Origin: Caldicellulosiruptor diazotrophicus
Lineage (GTDB): Bacteria > Bacillota > Thermoanaerobacteria > Caldicellulosiruptorales > Caldicellulosiruptoraceae
Length of the DNA stretch: 64,000 nucleotides
Assembly: GCF_017347585.1 (NCBI RefSeq)
Contig: NZ_AP024480.1
Coordinates: 2,006,001-2,070,000, forward strand
Reading direction: 5' to 3'
Positions 26,740 through 36,725 of the stretch are shown one piece after another; within the stretch, counting starts at the first letter, position 1; the number at the start of each line of letters is the position of its first letter. Below the pieces are notes generated by a model. It was given only the letters and a program-made list of their open reading frames with translations. It had not been told where the DNA came from and did no database searches. The position numbers and the translations under genes were made by a program.

Positions 26740-28263
26740 TTACTCCTCTGAAATTTTATACAGCATCTTATTTATAGCATTTACATATGCTTTTGCGCTT
26801 GCTTCTAAAATATCTGTAGATAAGCCTCTTCCCAAAAACGCTTTGCCATCTTTCTTAATTCTGACTGTTACCTCGCCAAGAGCATCCTTGCCCTGGGTGA
26901 CAGCCTTTATACTGTAATCATCAAGTTCAACCTGAAGCCCTGTTATTCTGTCAATTGCTTTAAAGATTGCATCAACAGGACCATCGCCAGTTGCCGCCTC
27001 TTCAAACTCCTCATCACCCGATTTTATCTTTACAGAGGCAGTTGATATAAGACCATTGCCGCTTATTATCTGGAACCTCACAAGCTCATATGTCTCTGGA
27101 ATATTGAGTGACTTTTGCTCTAAAAGTGCTTCAATGTCTTTGTCAAGCACAACCTTCTTTTTATCTGCCAAAACTTTAAACTTTTCAAACGCAGCATCAA
27201 TCTCTTCTCTTGTGAGGTCTGTGTATCCAAGTTCTTTTAATCTTTCTTCAAATGCATGACGACCTGAATGCTTGCCAAGTACCATCCTGTTTTTCGGAAG
27301 ACCAATTGACACAGGGTCAATAATCTCATATGTTGTTCTCTCTGAGAGCACTCCATGCTGATGTATACCAGACTCGTGCGCAAATGCATTTGCACCAACA
27401 ATTGCCTTGTTTGGCTGAACAAATACGCCCGTAAGAGAAGACACAAGCTTGCTTGTTCGGTATATTTGAGTTGTGTCAATCAAAACATCGACATCATAAA
27501 AGTCTTTTCTTGTCTTGAGCGCCATAACAATCTCCTCTAAAGCAGCATTCCCAGCCCTTTCTCCAAGTCCGTTTATTGTACACTCAACCTGATGAACCCC
27601 TTCTTCAACAGCAGCCAACGAGTTTGCAACAGCAAGGCCAAGGTCGTTGTGGCAATGAACTGAAATTTGAACCTTGTCAATGTCAGGAATGTTTTCTTTT
27701 AATGCTCGAATAATCCTTTTCATCTCTTCAGGTGTTGTGTAACCTACCGTGTCTGGTATGTTTATAACTGTTGCACCAGCTTTTATCACAGCATCAAACA
27801 CCTTTATCAAAAACTCTATTCTTGATCTTGTAGCATCCTCACAAGAAAACTCAACGTCAGAGACATACTTTTTAGCATACTTTACCATTGCAACAGCTCG
27901 CTCAAGTACCTCATCTTCTGTCATTTTGAGCTTGTATTTCATATGAATATCGCTCGTTGCAATAAAAGTATGAATCCTCGGAGATGAAGCCTTTTTGAGC
28001 GCCTCATACGCCCTATCTATATCTTTTTCAATCGCCCTTGCCAGAGATACAACAACTGCATCTTTGATGTTTTCAGAAATTGTCTTTATAGCCTCAAAAT
28101 CGCCAGGAGAGGCTATTGCAAATCCTGCTTCTATCACATCAACTTTGAGCTTTTCAAGCTGTTTTGCAATCTCAAGCTTTTCATTGACGTTGAGCGACAC
28201 ACCTGGTGTTTGCTCACCGTCTCTGAGCGTGGTATCAAATATCTTTATAACTCTTTTTCCCAT
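26740..28263 (-). CDS. leuA: 2-isopropylmalate synthase LeuA
   Basis: 507 residues: catalytic TIM barrel with [46 protein letters not shown] and [16 protein letters not shown], then a C-terminal regulatory domain with [17 protein letters not shown], where leucine binds. It condenses acetyl-CoA with 2-oxoisovalerate, the first step of leucine synthesis. It follows ilvC by 16 bases and is the last gene of the ilvBNC-leuA run. GGGTGAGGGG precedes the ATG. Feedback inhibition by leucine is expected for the family. Confidence 0.95.
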   Translation of the reverse strand: MGKRVIKIFDTTLRDGEQTPGVSLNVNEKLEIAKQLEKLKVDVIEAGFAIASPGDFEAIKTISENIKDAVVVSLARAIEKDIDRAYEALKKASSPRIHTFIATSDIHMKYKLKMTEDEVLERAVAMVKYAKKYVSDVEFSCEDATRSRIEFLIKVFDAVIKAGATVINIPDTVGYTTPEEMKRIIRALKENIPDIDKVQISVHCHNDLGLAVANSLAAVEEGVHQVECTINGLGERAGNAALEEIVMALKTRKDFYDVDVLIDTTQIYRTSKLVSSLTGVFVQPNKAIVGANAFAHESGIHQHGVLSERTTYEIIDPVSIGLPKNRMVLGKHSGRHAFEERLKELGYTDLTREEIDAAFEKFKVLADKKKVVLDKDIEALLEQKSLNIPETYELVRFQIISGNGLISTASVKIKSGDEEFEEAATGDGPVDAIFKAIDRITGLQVELDDYSIKAVTQGKDALGEVTVRIKKDGKAFLGRGLSTDILEASAKAYVNAINKMLYKISEE

Positions 28264-28279
28264 TAAAAACCCCTCACCC

Positions 28280-29796
<1,517 letters not shown>

Positions 29797-29846
29797 CTTC
29801 TTACATCCCCCTATCAACAAAAATTTTAGCAAGCTCAATTAAACCA

Positions 29847-31454
29847 TTAAGGTATAGTTGGCTCATCAGGGCTTGTCACAACTTCAAGCAAAAATGGACC
29901 ATCGTGGATTTTCATAATCTCAATAGCCTCTTTTAACTTTTCTTTGCTCTCAAGTCTCATACTCTCAATACCATATGCTTTTGCTAATATCATAAAGTCA
30001 GGGTTACCATCCAAGCATGTTGCAATAAATCTGCCTGTACATCTTTTCTTCTGAAGCTCATATACCATTCCAAGCCTTGTGTTGTTGAAAAGGACAATTT
30101 TAATCGGCACCTGCTCTCTTTTAATGGTAGCAAGCTCCTGCAAAAGCATCTGGAAACTTCCATCACCAGTGATGCTAATCACTTCTTTGTCTGGTCTTCC
30201 AAACTTCGCACCAATTGCCGCAGGAATGCCATATCCCATTGTACCAAGTCCACCCGAAGTTATAAAGGTTCCTGGCTTTTTGATATATAGATTATGAGCT
30301 GCCCAAATCTGATGCTGACCAACATCTGTTGTGATTATATAATCTCCATTGTACGCCCTTGAAATTTCTTTTAACACATCATAAGGATGAAGCTTGTCAT
30401 CATCTGGAAGAACTTTCTTCTGTGCTTTAATCTCATAAGCCCAAAAATCTTTTCTTTCTGAAATTCTTTTATTAATCTCTGAAAGCACCTGTTTTGCATC
30501 GCCAACAATTGGAATGTTTGTATCAACATTTTTTCCTATCTCGGCAGGGTCAATGTCTATATGAATAATCTTCATATTATCAGTAATTTTTGTATCACCC
30601 AAGGCCCTGTCTGCAAGCCGCGCACCTATCACAATTAAAAGGTCTGCCTGCCTGAGCGCCAAATTTGCCTCTTTCTGACCATGTGAACCTATCATGCCAA
30701 GATAATAAGGATGGTCTGTTGGAATACAGCCAATTCCCATCAAAGTTGAAATTACAGGAATCTTTTGCTTTTCTACTAAAATTCGAAGCTCTTCTGATGC
30801 CCCTGATGCAATAACTCCACCACCGCTGCATACAACAGGTCTTTTTGAATTTTCTATTGCTTCTACCGCTCTTTTTATCTGTAGAGGATGCCCTTTTTCT
30901 TTCGGCTTGTAGCCAGGAATATCAATCTCTTTTGGAATTTCAAATTCAATCTCCTGCATTTGAACATCTATAGGAACATCTATCAAAACAGGCCCACGTC
31001 TTCCTGTTGAGGCTATATAGAATGCTTCTTTTAAAATCCTTACAATTTTTTTAGGGTCTTTTACAAGATAGTTATGCTTGGTAAACGGAGCTGTTGCCCC
31101 TGTTATATCCACTTCTTGAAACACATCTTTCCCAATTAAACTTGAATTTACCTGACCGGTGATAGCAACAATTGGAACAGAATCCATATATGCAGTTGCA
31201 ATGCCAGTTATAAGATTTGTAGCACCAGGCCCAGAGGTTGCAACGCACACACCCACCTTGCCTGTTGTGCGCGCATATCCACTTGCCTCATGAACTGCTG
31301 CCTGCTCTGTGCGTACTAAGACATGCTTAATATCAGAGCTATAGAGCGCATCATAAAATGGATATATTGCCGCACCTGGAATGCCAAAGATAATCTCTAC
31401 ACCTTCGCTCTTTAAAACCTCTACCATTGCCCGTGCTACCGTCATCTTTGCCAT
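29847..31454 (-). CDS. ilvB: Acetolactate synthase large (catalytic) subunit IlvB
   Basis: 535-residue thiamine-diphosphate enzyme. It has the N-terminal block VEIIFGIPGAAIYPFYDAL, the catalytic Glu in RTEQAAVHEASGYART, GPGATNLITGIATAYMDSVP and the TPP/Mg motif GDGSFQMLLQELATI ending with NNTRLGMV. It makes 2-acetolactate or 2-acetohydroxybutyrate. The ATG at 31454, after a GGGTGGGAT ribosome-binding site, is preferred over an upstream in-frame start at 31550 that lies within the leader. It is the first gene of the ilvBNC-leuA operon. Confidence 0.96.
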   Translation of the reverse strand: MAKMTVARAMVEVLKSEGVEIIFGIPGAAIYPFYDALYSSDIKHVLVRTEQAAVHEASGYARTTGKVGVCVATSGPGATNLITGIATAYMDSVPIVAITGQVNSSLIGKDVFQEVDITGATAPFTKHNYLVKDPKKIVRILKEAFYIASTGRRGPVLIDVPIDVQMQEIEFEIPKEIDIPGYKPKEKGHPLQIKRAVEAIENSKRPVVCSGGGVIASGASEELRILVEKQKIPVISTLMGIGCIPTDHPYYLGMIGSHGQKEANLALRQADLLIVIGARLADRALGDTKITDNMKIIHIDIDPAEIGKNVDTNIPIVGDAKQVLSEINKRISERKDFWAYEIKAQKKVLPDDDKLHPYDVLKEISRAYNGDYIITTDVGQHQIWAAHNLYIKKPGTFITSGGLGTMGYGIPAAIGAKFGRPDKEVISITGDGSFQMLLQELATIKREQVPIKIVLFNNTRLGMVYELQKKRCTGRFIATCLDGNPDFMILAKAYGIESMRLESKEKLKEAIEIMKIHDGPFLLEVVTSPDEPTIP

Positions 31455-31484
31455 AAATACAATCCCACCCTTTATATATGAAAA

Positions 31485-31514
31485 GTCCGACCATGCTACT
31501 TTAATTTGTCGGAC
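31485..31514 (-). promoter_or_regulatory. Hairpin with U run in the ilvB leader (attenuator candidate)
   Basis: GTCCGAC (31514-31508, minus) pairs with GTCGGAC (31491-31485) around a 16-base loop and is followed by UUUUC. It lies between the ilvB promoter and its ribosome-binding site, where it could terminate transcription early. No Ile/Leu/Val-rich leader ORF and no T-box sequence was found beside it. Confidence 0.4.
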
Positions 31515-31565
31515 AATTTCTTTCTTGCAATAGCTTTTTGTTATTTTCAAATTAAATTTTGAAAT

Positions 31566-31594
31566 ATTTTAGCACGTATTTTTATTCGTGTCAA
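31566..31594 (-). promoter_or_regulatory. ilvB promoter
   Basis: Minus strand TTGACA (31594-31589), 17-base spacer, TAAAAT (31571-31566): close to the sigma-A consensus. It predicts a leader of about 105 bases before ilvB. Confidence 0.75.
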
Positions 31595-31626
31595 GGAATT
31601 TAGGTGCAAAGACTATTACAATCTTT

Positions 31627-32421
31627 TTAACTTTTTTTAAATGCTTTTTCAACTATAAAATCTGAAAGGTGTGGAAAAAGGCGGGTAAAAAGCACAAATA
31701 TATAGTCTTTTTTAGATGTGTATATCTCTTTCCTGTTCTTCTCAATACCCACGATAATTCTTCTTGCAGCAACATCCGGCGAAAGCCTTGAAAGCCGAAT
31801 TTCATCTTCTGGATATGGCTTTCCTAAAGCTTTTTTTCTAAAGCTTGTTGAAATAGAACCTGGATATGCATTTAAAACATTTATGTTATATTTTTTAAGC
31901 TCCATTCTTGCAACATCAGCCATGACCGACAATGCCGCTTTTGAAGCTGTATATCCGCTTGTGAATGGCACAGGTCTTTTCACACCAAGCGAACAAATAT
32001 TCACAATTGTGCCTCCTCCTTGTTCTTTGAAAAAGGAGATTCCATACTTCATCATGTAAAAAGCACCAAAAAAGTTAGTATCAAATACCTTTTTAAGATC
32101 AAGCTCATCGATTTCTTCCACTTCACATCTCAAGCCAACTCCTGCGTTGTTAATTAAAAAATCTGCCTTTTTTAGATTATCTTTTATAATTTTAAATACA
32201 TCTTCACAATCTTTCTTAAAGCTTATATCTGCCTTTATTAAAAAAAGATTTTTTGAAAACATTATGAGTTCATTCTGAAGCCCTTTTAAAGACTCTTCTG
32301 ACCTTGAAATGGCAACAACTTTTGCACCTTTTTCAAGTAAAATCTTTGTCATTTCCTTCCCAAGACCAGATGTTGCCCCTGTAATGATGATGGTCTTATC
32401 TTTCCAAAAGTCTTTTCTCAT
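31627..32421 (-). CDS. Short-chain dehydrogenase/reductase
   Basis: 264-residue classical SDR. The NAD(P)-binding motif is TGATSGLGKEM (TGxxxGxG) near residue 14, the NNAG motif is present in LINNAGVGLRCE, and the catalytic Ser-Tyr-Lys triad is Ser145 region (NICSLGVKRP), then SGYTASKAALSVMADV, with PGSIST after it. The basic residue after the second strand (SRSEESL) suggests NADP. Substrate unknown; a C-terminal hydrophobic stretch (DYIFVLFTRLFPHLSDFIV) suggests membrane association, as in acyl-lipid-acting SDRs. It starts nine bases after the truncated toxin ORF. Confidence 0.88.
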   Translation of the reverse strand: MRKDFWKDKTIIITGATSGLGKEMTKILLEKGAKVVAISRSEESLKGLQNELIMFSKNLFLIKADISFKKDCEDVFKIIKDNLKKADFLINNAGVGLRCEVEEIDELDLKKVFDTNFFGAFYMMKYGISFFKEQGGGTIVNICSLGVKRPVPFTSGYTASKAALSVMADVARMELKKYNINVLNAYPGSISTSFRKKALGKPYPEDEIRLSRLSPDVAARRIIVGIEKNRKEIYTSKKDYIFVLFTRLFPHLSDFIVEKAFKKS

Positions 32422-32430
32422 GCGGTACTG

Positions 32431-32556
32431 TCACCCTTTGGAATGTTGAAATTGTGAAAGATACGAAATTGTATCTGCTTTTTTGTCAAGCCCACAAGCC
32501 TCCAACTTTTTTGCATCTTTCAACGCCTGTTTTGAAAACTTTAGTCTATATCCCAT
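32431..32556 (-). pseudogene. Truncated YoeB/RelE-type toxin remnant
   Basis: A 41-codon ORF starts at ATG 32556, overlapping the 3' end of the antitoxin gene, the normal arrangement of yefM-yoeB pairs. Its start MGYRLKFSKQALKDAKKLE matches the N terminus of Txe/YoeB-type RNase toxins, which have 80 to 90 residues. The product stops at QFQHSKG, before the part that carries the catalytic residues, and no continuation is visible in another frame before the SDR start at 32421. The toxin is therefore dead. Confidence 0.65.
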
Positions 32557-32798
32557 CCTAAGTCTTCCTCGTCTTTCCATTCATCTAATGGGACCTTATC
32601 TGCCTCTAAAATGCTTTCTCTCAAATTCGGTATTGATAGCAGATATAAAGTTTCCTGAATAGCGTTCCAGTCTTCCTCAGAGATGAGAACTGCATTGCCT
32701 TTTTTAGAAGTTATCTGTATCGGTTCGCTACTTATTCTTACCTGTTCCAAAATTTTATATATGTTTTGCCTTACTTTTGTTACAGGTATTGTCTTCAA
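32541..32798 (-). CDS. Antitoxin of the Phd/YefM family
   Basis: 85 residues: N-terminal DNA-binding Phd/YefM fold (MKTIPVTKVRQNIYKILEQV, then PIQITSKKGNAVLISEEDW) and an acidic C-terminal tail (LDEWKDEEDLGWDID type) that would neutralise the toxin. Normally it represses its own operon together with the toxin. Here the toxin ORF overlapping its stop is truncated, so this is an orphan antitoxin that may protect against, or regulate, related pairs elsewhere. Confidence 0.88.
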   Translation of the reverse strand: MKTIPVTKVRQNIYKILEQVRISSEPIQITSKKGNAVLISEEDWNAIQETLYLLSIPNLRESILEADKVPLDEWKDEEDLGWDID

Positions 32799-32839
32799 CC
32801 TAAATCACCTCTTTTAAAATTTATTATAACGTACGTCAA

Positions 32840-33628
32840 TTATATTTCAAACACATCTCCCACACCACAAACCTTTAACTTATTTGCTATATTATTACCA
32901 AAATAAATTAATGTCTCTATCCCAGAGCAGTGAAGAGGTACAAGCTTATAAATTCTCTTTTCCCTGAAAAACTGACAAAGCCTTTGCAAATCATCTTGTT
33001 GAAAATTCTTTGAATGAAATCCGCCGATTACTGCGAAGATGCTCTGAGAAAAACATTTTTCCACTTTTTCTATAATATTCTCAATTCCGTTGTGACTGCA
33101 GCCGACAATAAGTATAAGTTTGTCATCTTCCTTAACTACAAGAGATTGTTCTTCTAAAAACAAATCGCTTTGAAACCGACCATCTTTGAGAATATAAAAC
33201 TCATTAGATTCCTTACCTGAGGTAACATTCACCACAAAAATACCATCAAATATCTCATAGACATCTTCATTAACAACCTTAAACCTTGCCATGTCAAGCG
33301 CTTCAAAATTTTCACCTATAAATTTATACTCCCCTTCTCTTTTGGCAAACTTTTTCTCAAAAAATCCATGGTGCACCCAAATATTACAATCTGTTCTTTC
33401 AATAAGAAATTTAAGACCACCTATGTGGTCATAATGGGCATGGCTAAGGACTACAGCATCAAAATCAAAGCCCATACCCATCTTCTCAATGTTTTTCACA
33501 ATGGCATTTGTCTGCCCACAGTCAAACAAAATCTTTTTGTCATCTTTTATAACCAAAATTGAAAGACCATGCTCTGCTAAATACCCACCTTTGAACGTCC
33601 AGTTGTTGACAAGTATTTTGACTCTCAA
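32840..33628 (-). CDS. Metallo-beta-lactamase-fold hydrolase
   Basis: 262 residues with the zinc motif SHAHYDHIGGLKFL (HxHxDH, about residue 62), GCSHNGIENII and VIGGFHSKNF supplying further ligands. The N terminus GYLAEHGLSILV and overall pattern match the branch often named after the archaeal 7,8-dihydropterin-6-yl-methyl-4-(beta-D-ribofuranosyl)aminobenzene 5'-phosphate synthase; that name should not be taken as function here. Start codon TTG 33628, ten bases after GAGAGG. Substrate unknown. Confidence 0.85.
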   Translation of the reverse strand: MRVKILVNNWTFKGGYLAEHGLSILVIKDDKKILFDCGQTNAIVKNIEKMGMGFDFDAVVLSHAHYDHIGGLKFLIERTDCNIWVHHGFFEKKFAKREGEYKFIGENFEALDMARFKVVNEDVYEIFDGIFVVNVTSGKESNEFYILKDGRFQSDLFLEEQSLVVKEDDKLILIVGCSHNGIENIIEKVEKCFSQSIFAVIGGFHSKNFQQDDLQRLCQFFREKRIYKLVPLHCSGIETLIYFGNNIANKLKVCGVGDVFEI

Positions 33629-33683
33629 TTTTTAAAAACCTCTCTTTCTAATTTGCCATTTACTAATCTCTATACAAAACATC

Positions 33684-34499
33684 TTAGCTTGCCCTATGAA
33701 CAATTTTGAGTCCAAGTAACTGCTGCGCATTCTTCCAAAAAATCTTTTCTTTCTCTTCTTCAGAAAGTCTTAAGCTATTTACATACTCAACTTCTCTTTT
33801 CTGGTCTTTCCATGGAGAGTCTGTTGCAAACAAAATCTTATCTATCCCATGACTTCTGAAAACCTCTTCGGGATTTTGTATATCAACTTCACCAAAGAAA
33901 AAGGATGTATCAAGATACACATCTTCACCTATCAAATACTCAAGCGTCTCACCAAAAAACCTATATCCACCCATATGCGCTGCAACTATCTTTGCACCCG
34001 AAAAATCTTTTAGAACCTTATGAAGCTTTTTTGGTGTACAATGGTAAGGTGGCATAAAAGCCGGGTCAACTCCGCTGTGAAAAAGTATAATCATATCGTT
34101 TTGGAAAATTGCATCATAGATTGGATACATCTTTTTATCATCTACAAAAAAATCCTGATAATCAGGGTGAAATTTTATCCCAGCAAACCCGTTTTCTTTT
34201 AACCACCTTATCTCTTCTTTCCACTCATCAAACTCAGGATGAACTGTGCCAAAACAAATTATCTGCTTGTTTTCTTCCATTACCGACAAGGCCCATCTGT
34301 TTATTGTTCTTGTTTGCTGAGGTTTTGTTGCAATGGGCAGAACCATGCACATGTCAATTCCAGCTTTTTTAGCAGAGTCTTTCAGACCTGACAAAGTACC
34401 GTTGTGATAATATGGCATACCAGAATTTTGTGAAAGCTTTGACATTGCTCTTGGTGCAAGTTCATCTGGAAAACAGTGGGTGTGAAAGTCTATAATCAT
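33684..34499 (-). CDS. Amidohydrolase family protein (PF04909 type)
   Basis: 271-residue TIM-barrel metal-dependent hydrolase. It has the N-terminal HTH metal motif (IIDFHTHCFPDELA), GFAGIKFHPDYQDF, LFHSGVDPAFMPPYHC, AAHMGGYRFFG and the final Asp in ILFATDSPWKDQ. This is the layout of the uronate isomerase/ACMSD-like amidohydrolase_2 group. Substrate unknown. GGAGAGT precedes the ATG. It is separated from the downstream metallo-beta-lactamase-fold gene by 55 bases, possibly the same transcript. Confidence 0.87.
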   Translation of the reverse strand: MIIDFHTHCFPDELAPRAMSKLSQNSGMPYYHNGTLSGLKDSAKKAGIDMCMVLPIATKPQQTRTINRWALSVMEENKQIICFGTVHPEFDEWKEEIRWLKENGFAGIKFHPDYQDFFVDDKKMYPIYDAIFQNDMIILFHSGVDPAFMPPYHCTPKKLHKVLKDFSGAKIVAAHMGGYRFFGETLEYLIGEDVYLDTSFFFGEVDIQNPEEVFRSHGIDKILFATDSPWKDQKREVEYVNSLRLSEEEKEKIFWKNAQQLLGLKIVHRAS

Positions 34500-34579
34500 A
34501 CTCTCCTACTCTCCTTTTTTCTTTTCTAAATTTTTCATTTGATTATTGCAAGTATTTTTCATTTTTAGGTGGCTGGAGC

Positions 34580-36094
34580 GGTCAAGTCCAAATTTTTGTG
34601 TAAAATACCCTCTGGTTAGAATATAAGCTTTTTAGTATATTTTAATCGGTCGAATAAAATTCCATATGGTTTTTTGTAAATTATAATTTACCAATTATTA
34701 CCTGTAAGCCTTAAAATATCTTCTACGCCCATTTACAAACTAACAGCCTTAAAAAAGCTCATTTCATCAAAACAATTTCTTTTCTAACACCTTCCTTCAC
34801 CTTTTCCTGCCACTCAAAATACTCTCTCATCTGTAAGTACTTCCTCGTAGATAGCCATCTTTCATCCTGTTCCATTAATAAAGCACCTATTAAGCGAATA
34901 CACGACTCTCGGCTAACAAATACCTTATCACCCTTTCTCGTCGACGAATTTCTCCATTCAGTCGCTCTAACATATCAGCCTACGCGCAGCCTCCTTCGGT
35001 ATGGCTCTGGAAGTTCTAAAACTGCTATCGCGTCTTCAAATCCTTCTTCTAAAACTTCCATTGCTTTTGGGGCTTTATTTTTGTACTCTTCCAACACTTG
35101 ATTTAACAACACCCTTGCTGTCTTTGCATCTGGAGCTTCAAATATAGCTCTTATCTTAGCATGTAGTTCCTTTTGTAAACCCTTCGGTGTCTTGTCAAGA
35201 ATGTTTCTCATAAAATGAGTTTGACACCTTTGCCAGGTCGCACCTTGAAAATGTCGATAAATCGCTTGTACAAGCCCTTTATGATGATCTGAAACAACTA
35301 AATCGACTCCATGCAACCCTCTTTCCTTTAACCATGAGAAAAATTCTCCCCAGCTTTCTTCTGATTCGCTGTCTCCTATCATAACCCCCAAAACTTCTCT
35401 GTAACCTTCTTCATTTACACCTACACCAATTAGAAGACTTCTCTGTCGAACACGACCTTCTTCTCTTATCTTTACAACCATCGCATAGGCTTACACAAAA
35501 GGAAACTTCTTTTCTTCCAAAGACCCCGAATTCCACTGCGCAATTACAGGATCAAGATTTTTGCAAAGCTCTGAAATGGTGGATTTTGAAAACTCAGTCC
35601 CACATAACTCATAAGTAATTTCTTCAATCTTTCGTGTGGATACCCCATTTACCACCATCTCCATCAATGCCAATAAAAGCGCTTGTTCACTTCGCTGATA
35701 ACGTTCAAAAAGGTCTGTAGTAAATTTACCATTACGCAGTCTTGGTACTTTCAAAGTCAAAGTCCCTACTCTGGTAATTAAATTCCTTGAATAATAACCG
35801 TTACGATAATCTTGTCTTTCCTCTGTCCTCTCGTAAGGTTCAGCCTTAATTTGTTCAGTAGCTTGAGCAGCTAAAATTTGATTAAGTATTGATTCTAATA
35901 ACTTGGCTAATTTCTCGTCTTTTGTGCCTGTTGTAAAAAGGTAATGCAAAATTTCAGAATCTATGGTAATATTGTATTGAGCCATTCCTCATCCCTCCTG
36001 AAAGAATTTGGTTTTTGGTTCTTCTTAATTTCTATTCTAACCAGAGGGTGAGGGGTGGCTCAATCCCTTTTTACACAATTATATAGACTCAACT
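34580..36094 (-). mobile_element. Decayed IS256-family insertion sequence
   Basis: About 1.5 kb. The ends are imperfect terminal inverted repeats of about 25 bases ending in GTGTAAAA (34581-34605 and 36068-36093). Inside these lies a perfect 17-bp inverted repeat, ACCCTCTGGTTAGAATA at 34607-34623 and its complement at 36034-36050. Direct repeats GCTGGAGC flank it at 34572-34579 and 36095-36102, the 8-bp target duplication expected for this family. The transposase gene inside is broken. The host site is intergenic, so no host gene was disrupted. Confidence 0.85.
34759..35985 (-). pseudogene. IS256-family (Mutator type) transposase, inactivated
   Basis: The full span corresponds to 408 codons, the usual length. 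The first part (35985-35491) reads MAQYNITIDSEILHYLF to GSLEEKKFPFV and then meets TAA where the family has the Tyr of FPFVYVDA; the catalytic Asp position two codons later reads Tyr. Translation continues in the same frame with MVVKIREEGRVRQRSLLIG to EPYRRRLR. A frameshift follows near 34990 and a compensating one near 34890, after which ESCIRLIGALLMEQDERW is back in the original frame. One nonsense change, a lost catalytic residue and two indels make it inactive. Confidence 0.9.
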
Positions 36095-36103
36095 GCTGGA
36101 GCA

Positions 36104-36624
36104 AAAAATTTTTTAAAACTTATCTCTAGTTTTAATATTTTACCATAGTTTCCTTATTAATTATTCACAAAATTTCTTTTTGTCTTCATCTAAAACTTTA
36201 TTTAAAATGCTAATTGTTTTTTTCTTTTTTTTTGCTAATATGAAAGTAAATAATTAACTTGAGAGGTGATTTCATTATCTAAAACTTTTGCCTTCTAATT
36301 CAACAACTTTGTTCTTCTTATACTATTTTCAAATATACCAAAGAGTCGAGGGGTGATTTACTAAATTCTAACGGACTAAAAACTATAAAAGCACAAAGAA
36401 TAACTTTATAGCATTCTATATTGCTATGGTATATATTAGGTTAAGTTATACAAAAGTACAGAAGAAAGAAACATTAAGGGAAAAACTTATTTCTGTAACA
36501 ACAAAAATTTATATGCAGAAAAAATAAAAATTGGTTTTTGTCTTTGCTAAAAGTTCTTTGGCGTCTTCGGCTTTCTGAAGTTTATTTTGTAGTATGTGTC
36601 ATGCGGTGCATAAATGAAACATCA
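36104..36624. other. Long non-coding AT-rich stretch after the IS element
   Basis: No ORF with a ribosome-binding site is visible in either strand. The only structure I see is a 17-base exact copy (36247-36263) of the sequence that immediately precedes the start of the gene at 36726 (36696-36712), followed by GAGAGGTGATT but no ORF. Confidence 0.5.
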
Positions 36625-36653
36625 TTTATATCCGATTCTGATCAAAGTATAAT
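36625..36653 (+). promoter_or_regulatory. Promoter candidate for the exported protein at 36726
   Basis: TTTATA, a 17-base spacer and TATAAT (36648-36653); the predicted leader is about 65 bases. Confidence 0.45.
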
Positions 36654-36725
36654 ATAAGAAAGGAATTGTTGTTTAAATTGTAAATAGCAGTTATATAAAT
36701 AATTAACTTGAGGAGGCGGAATATT

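Noticed and set aside
31454-31626. T-box leader before ilvB
   Set aside because: No T-box sequence, no specifier-loop architecture and the leader is only about 105 bases long.
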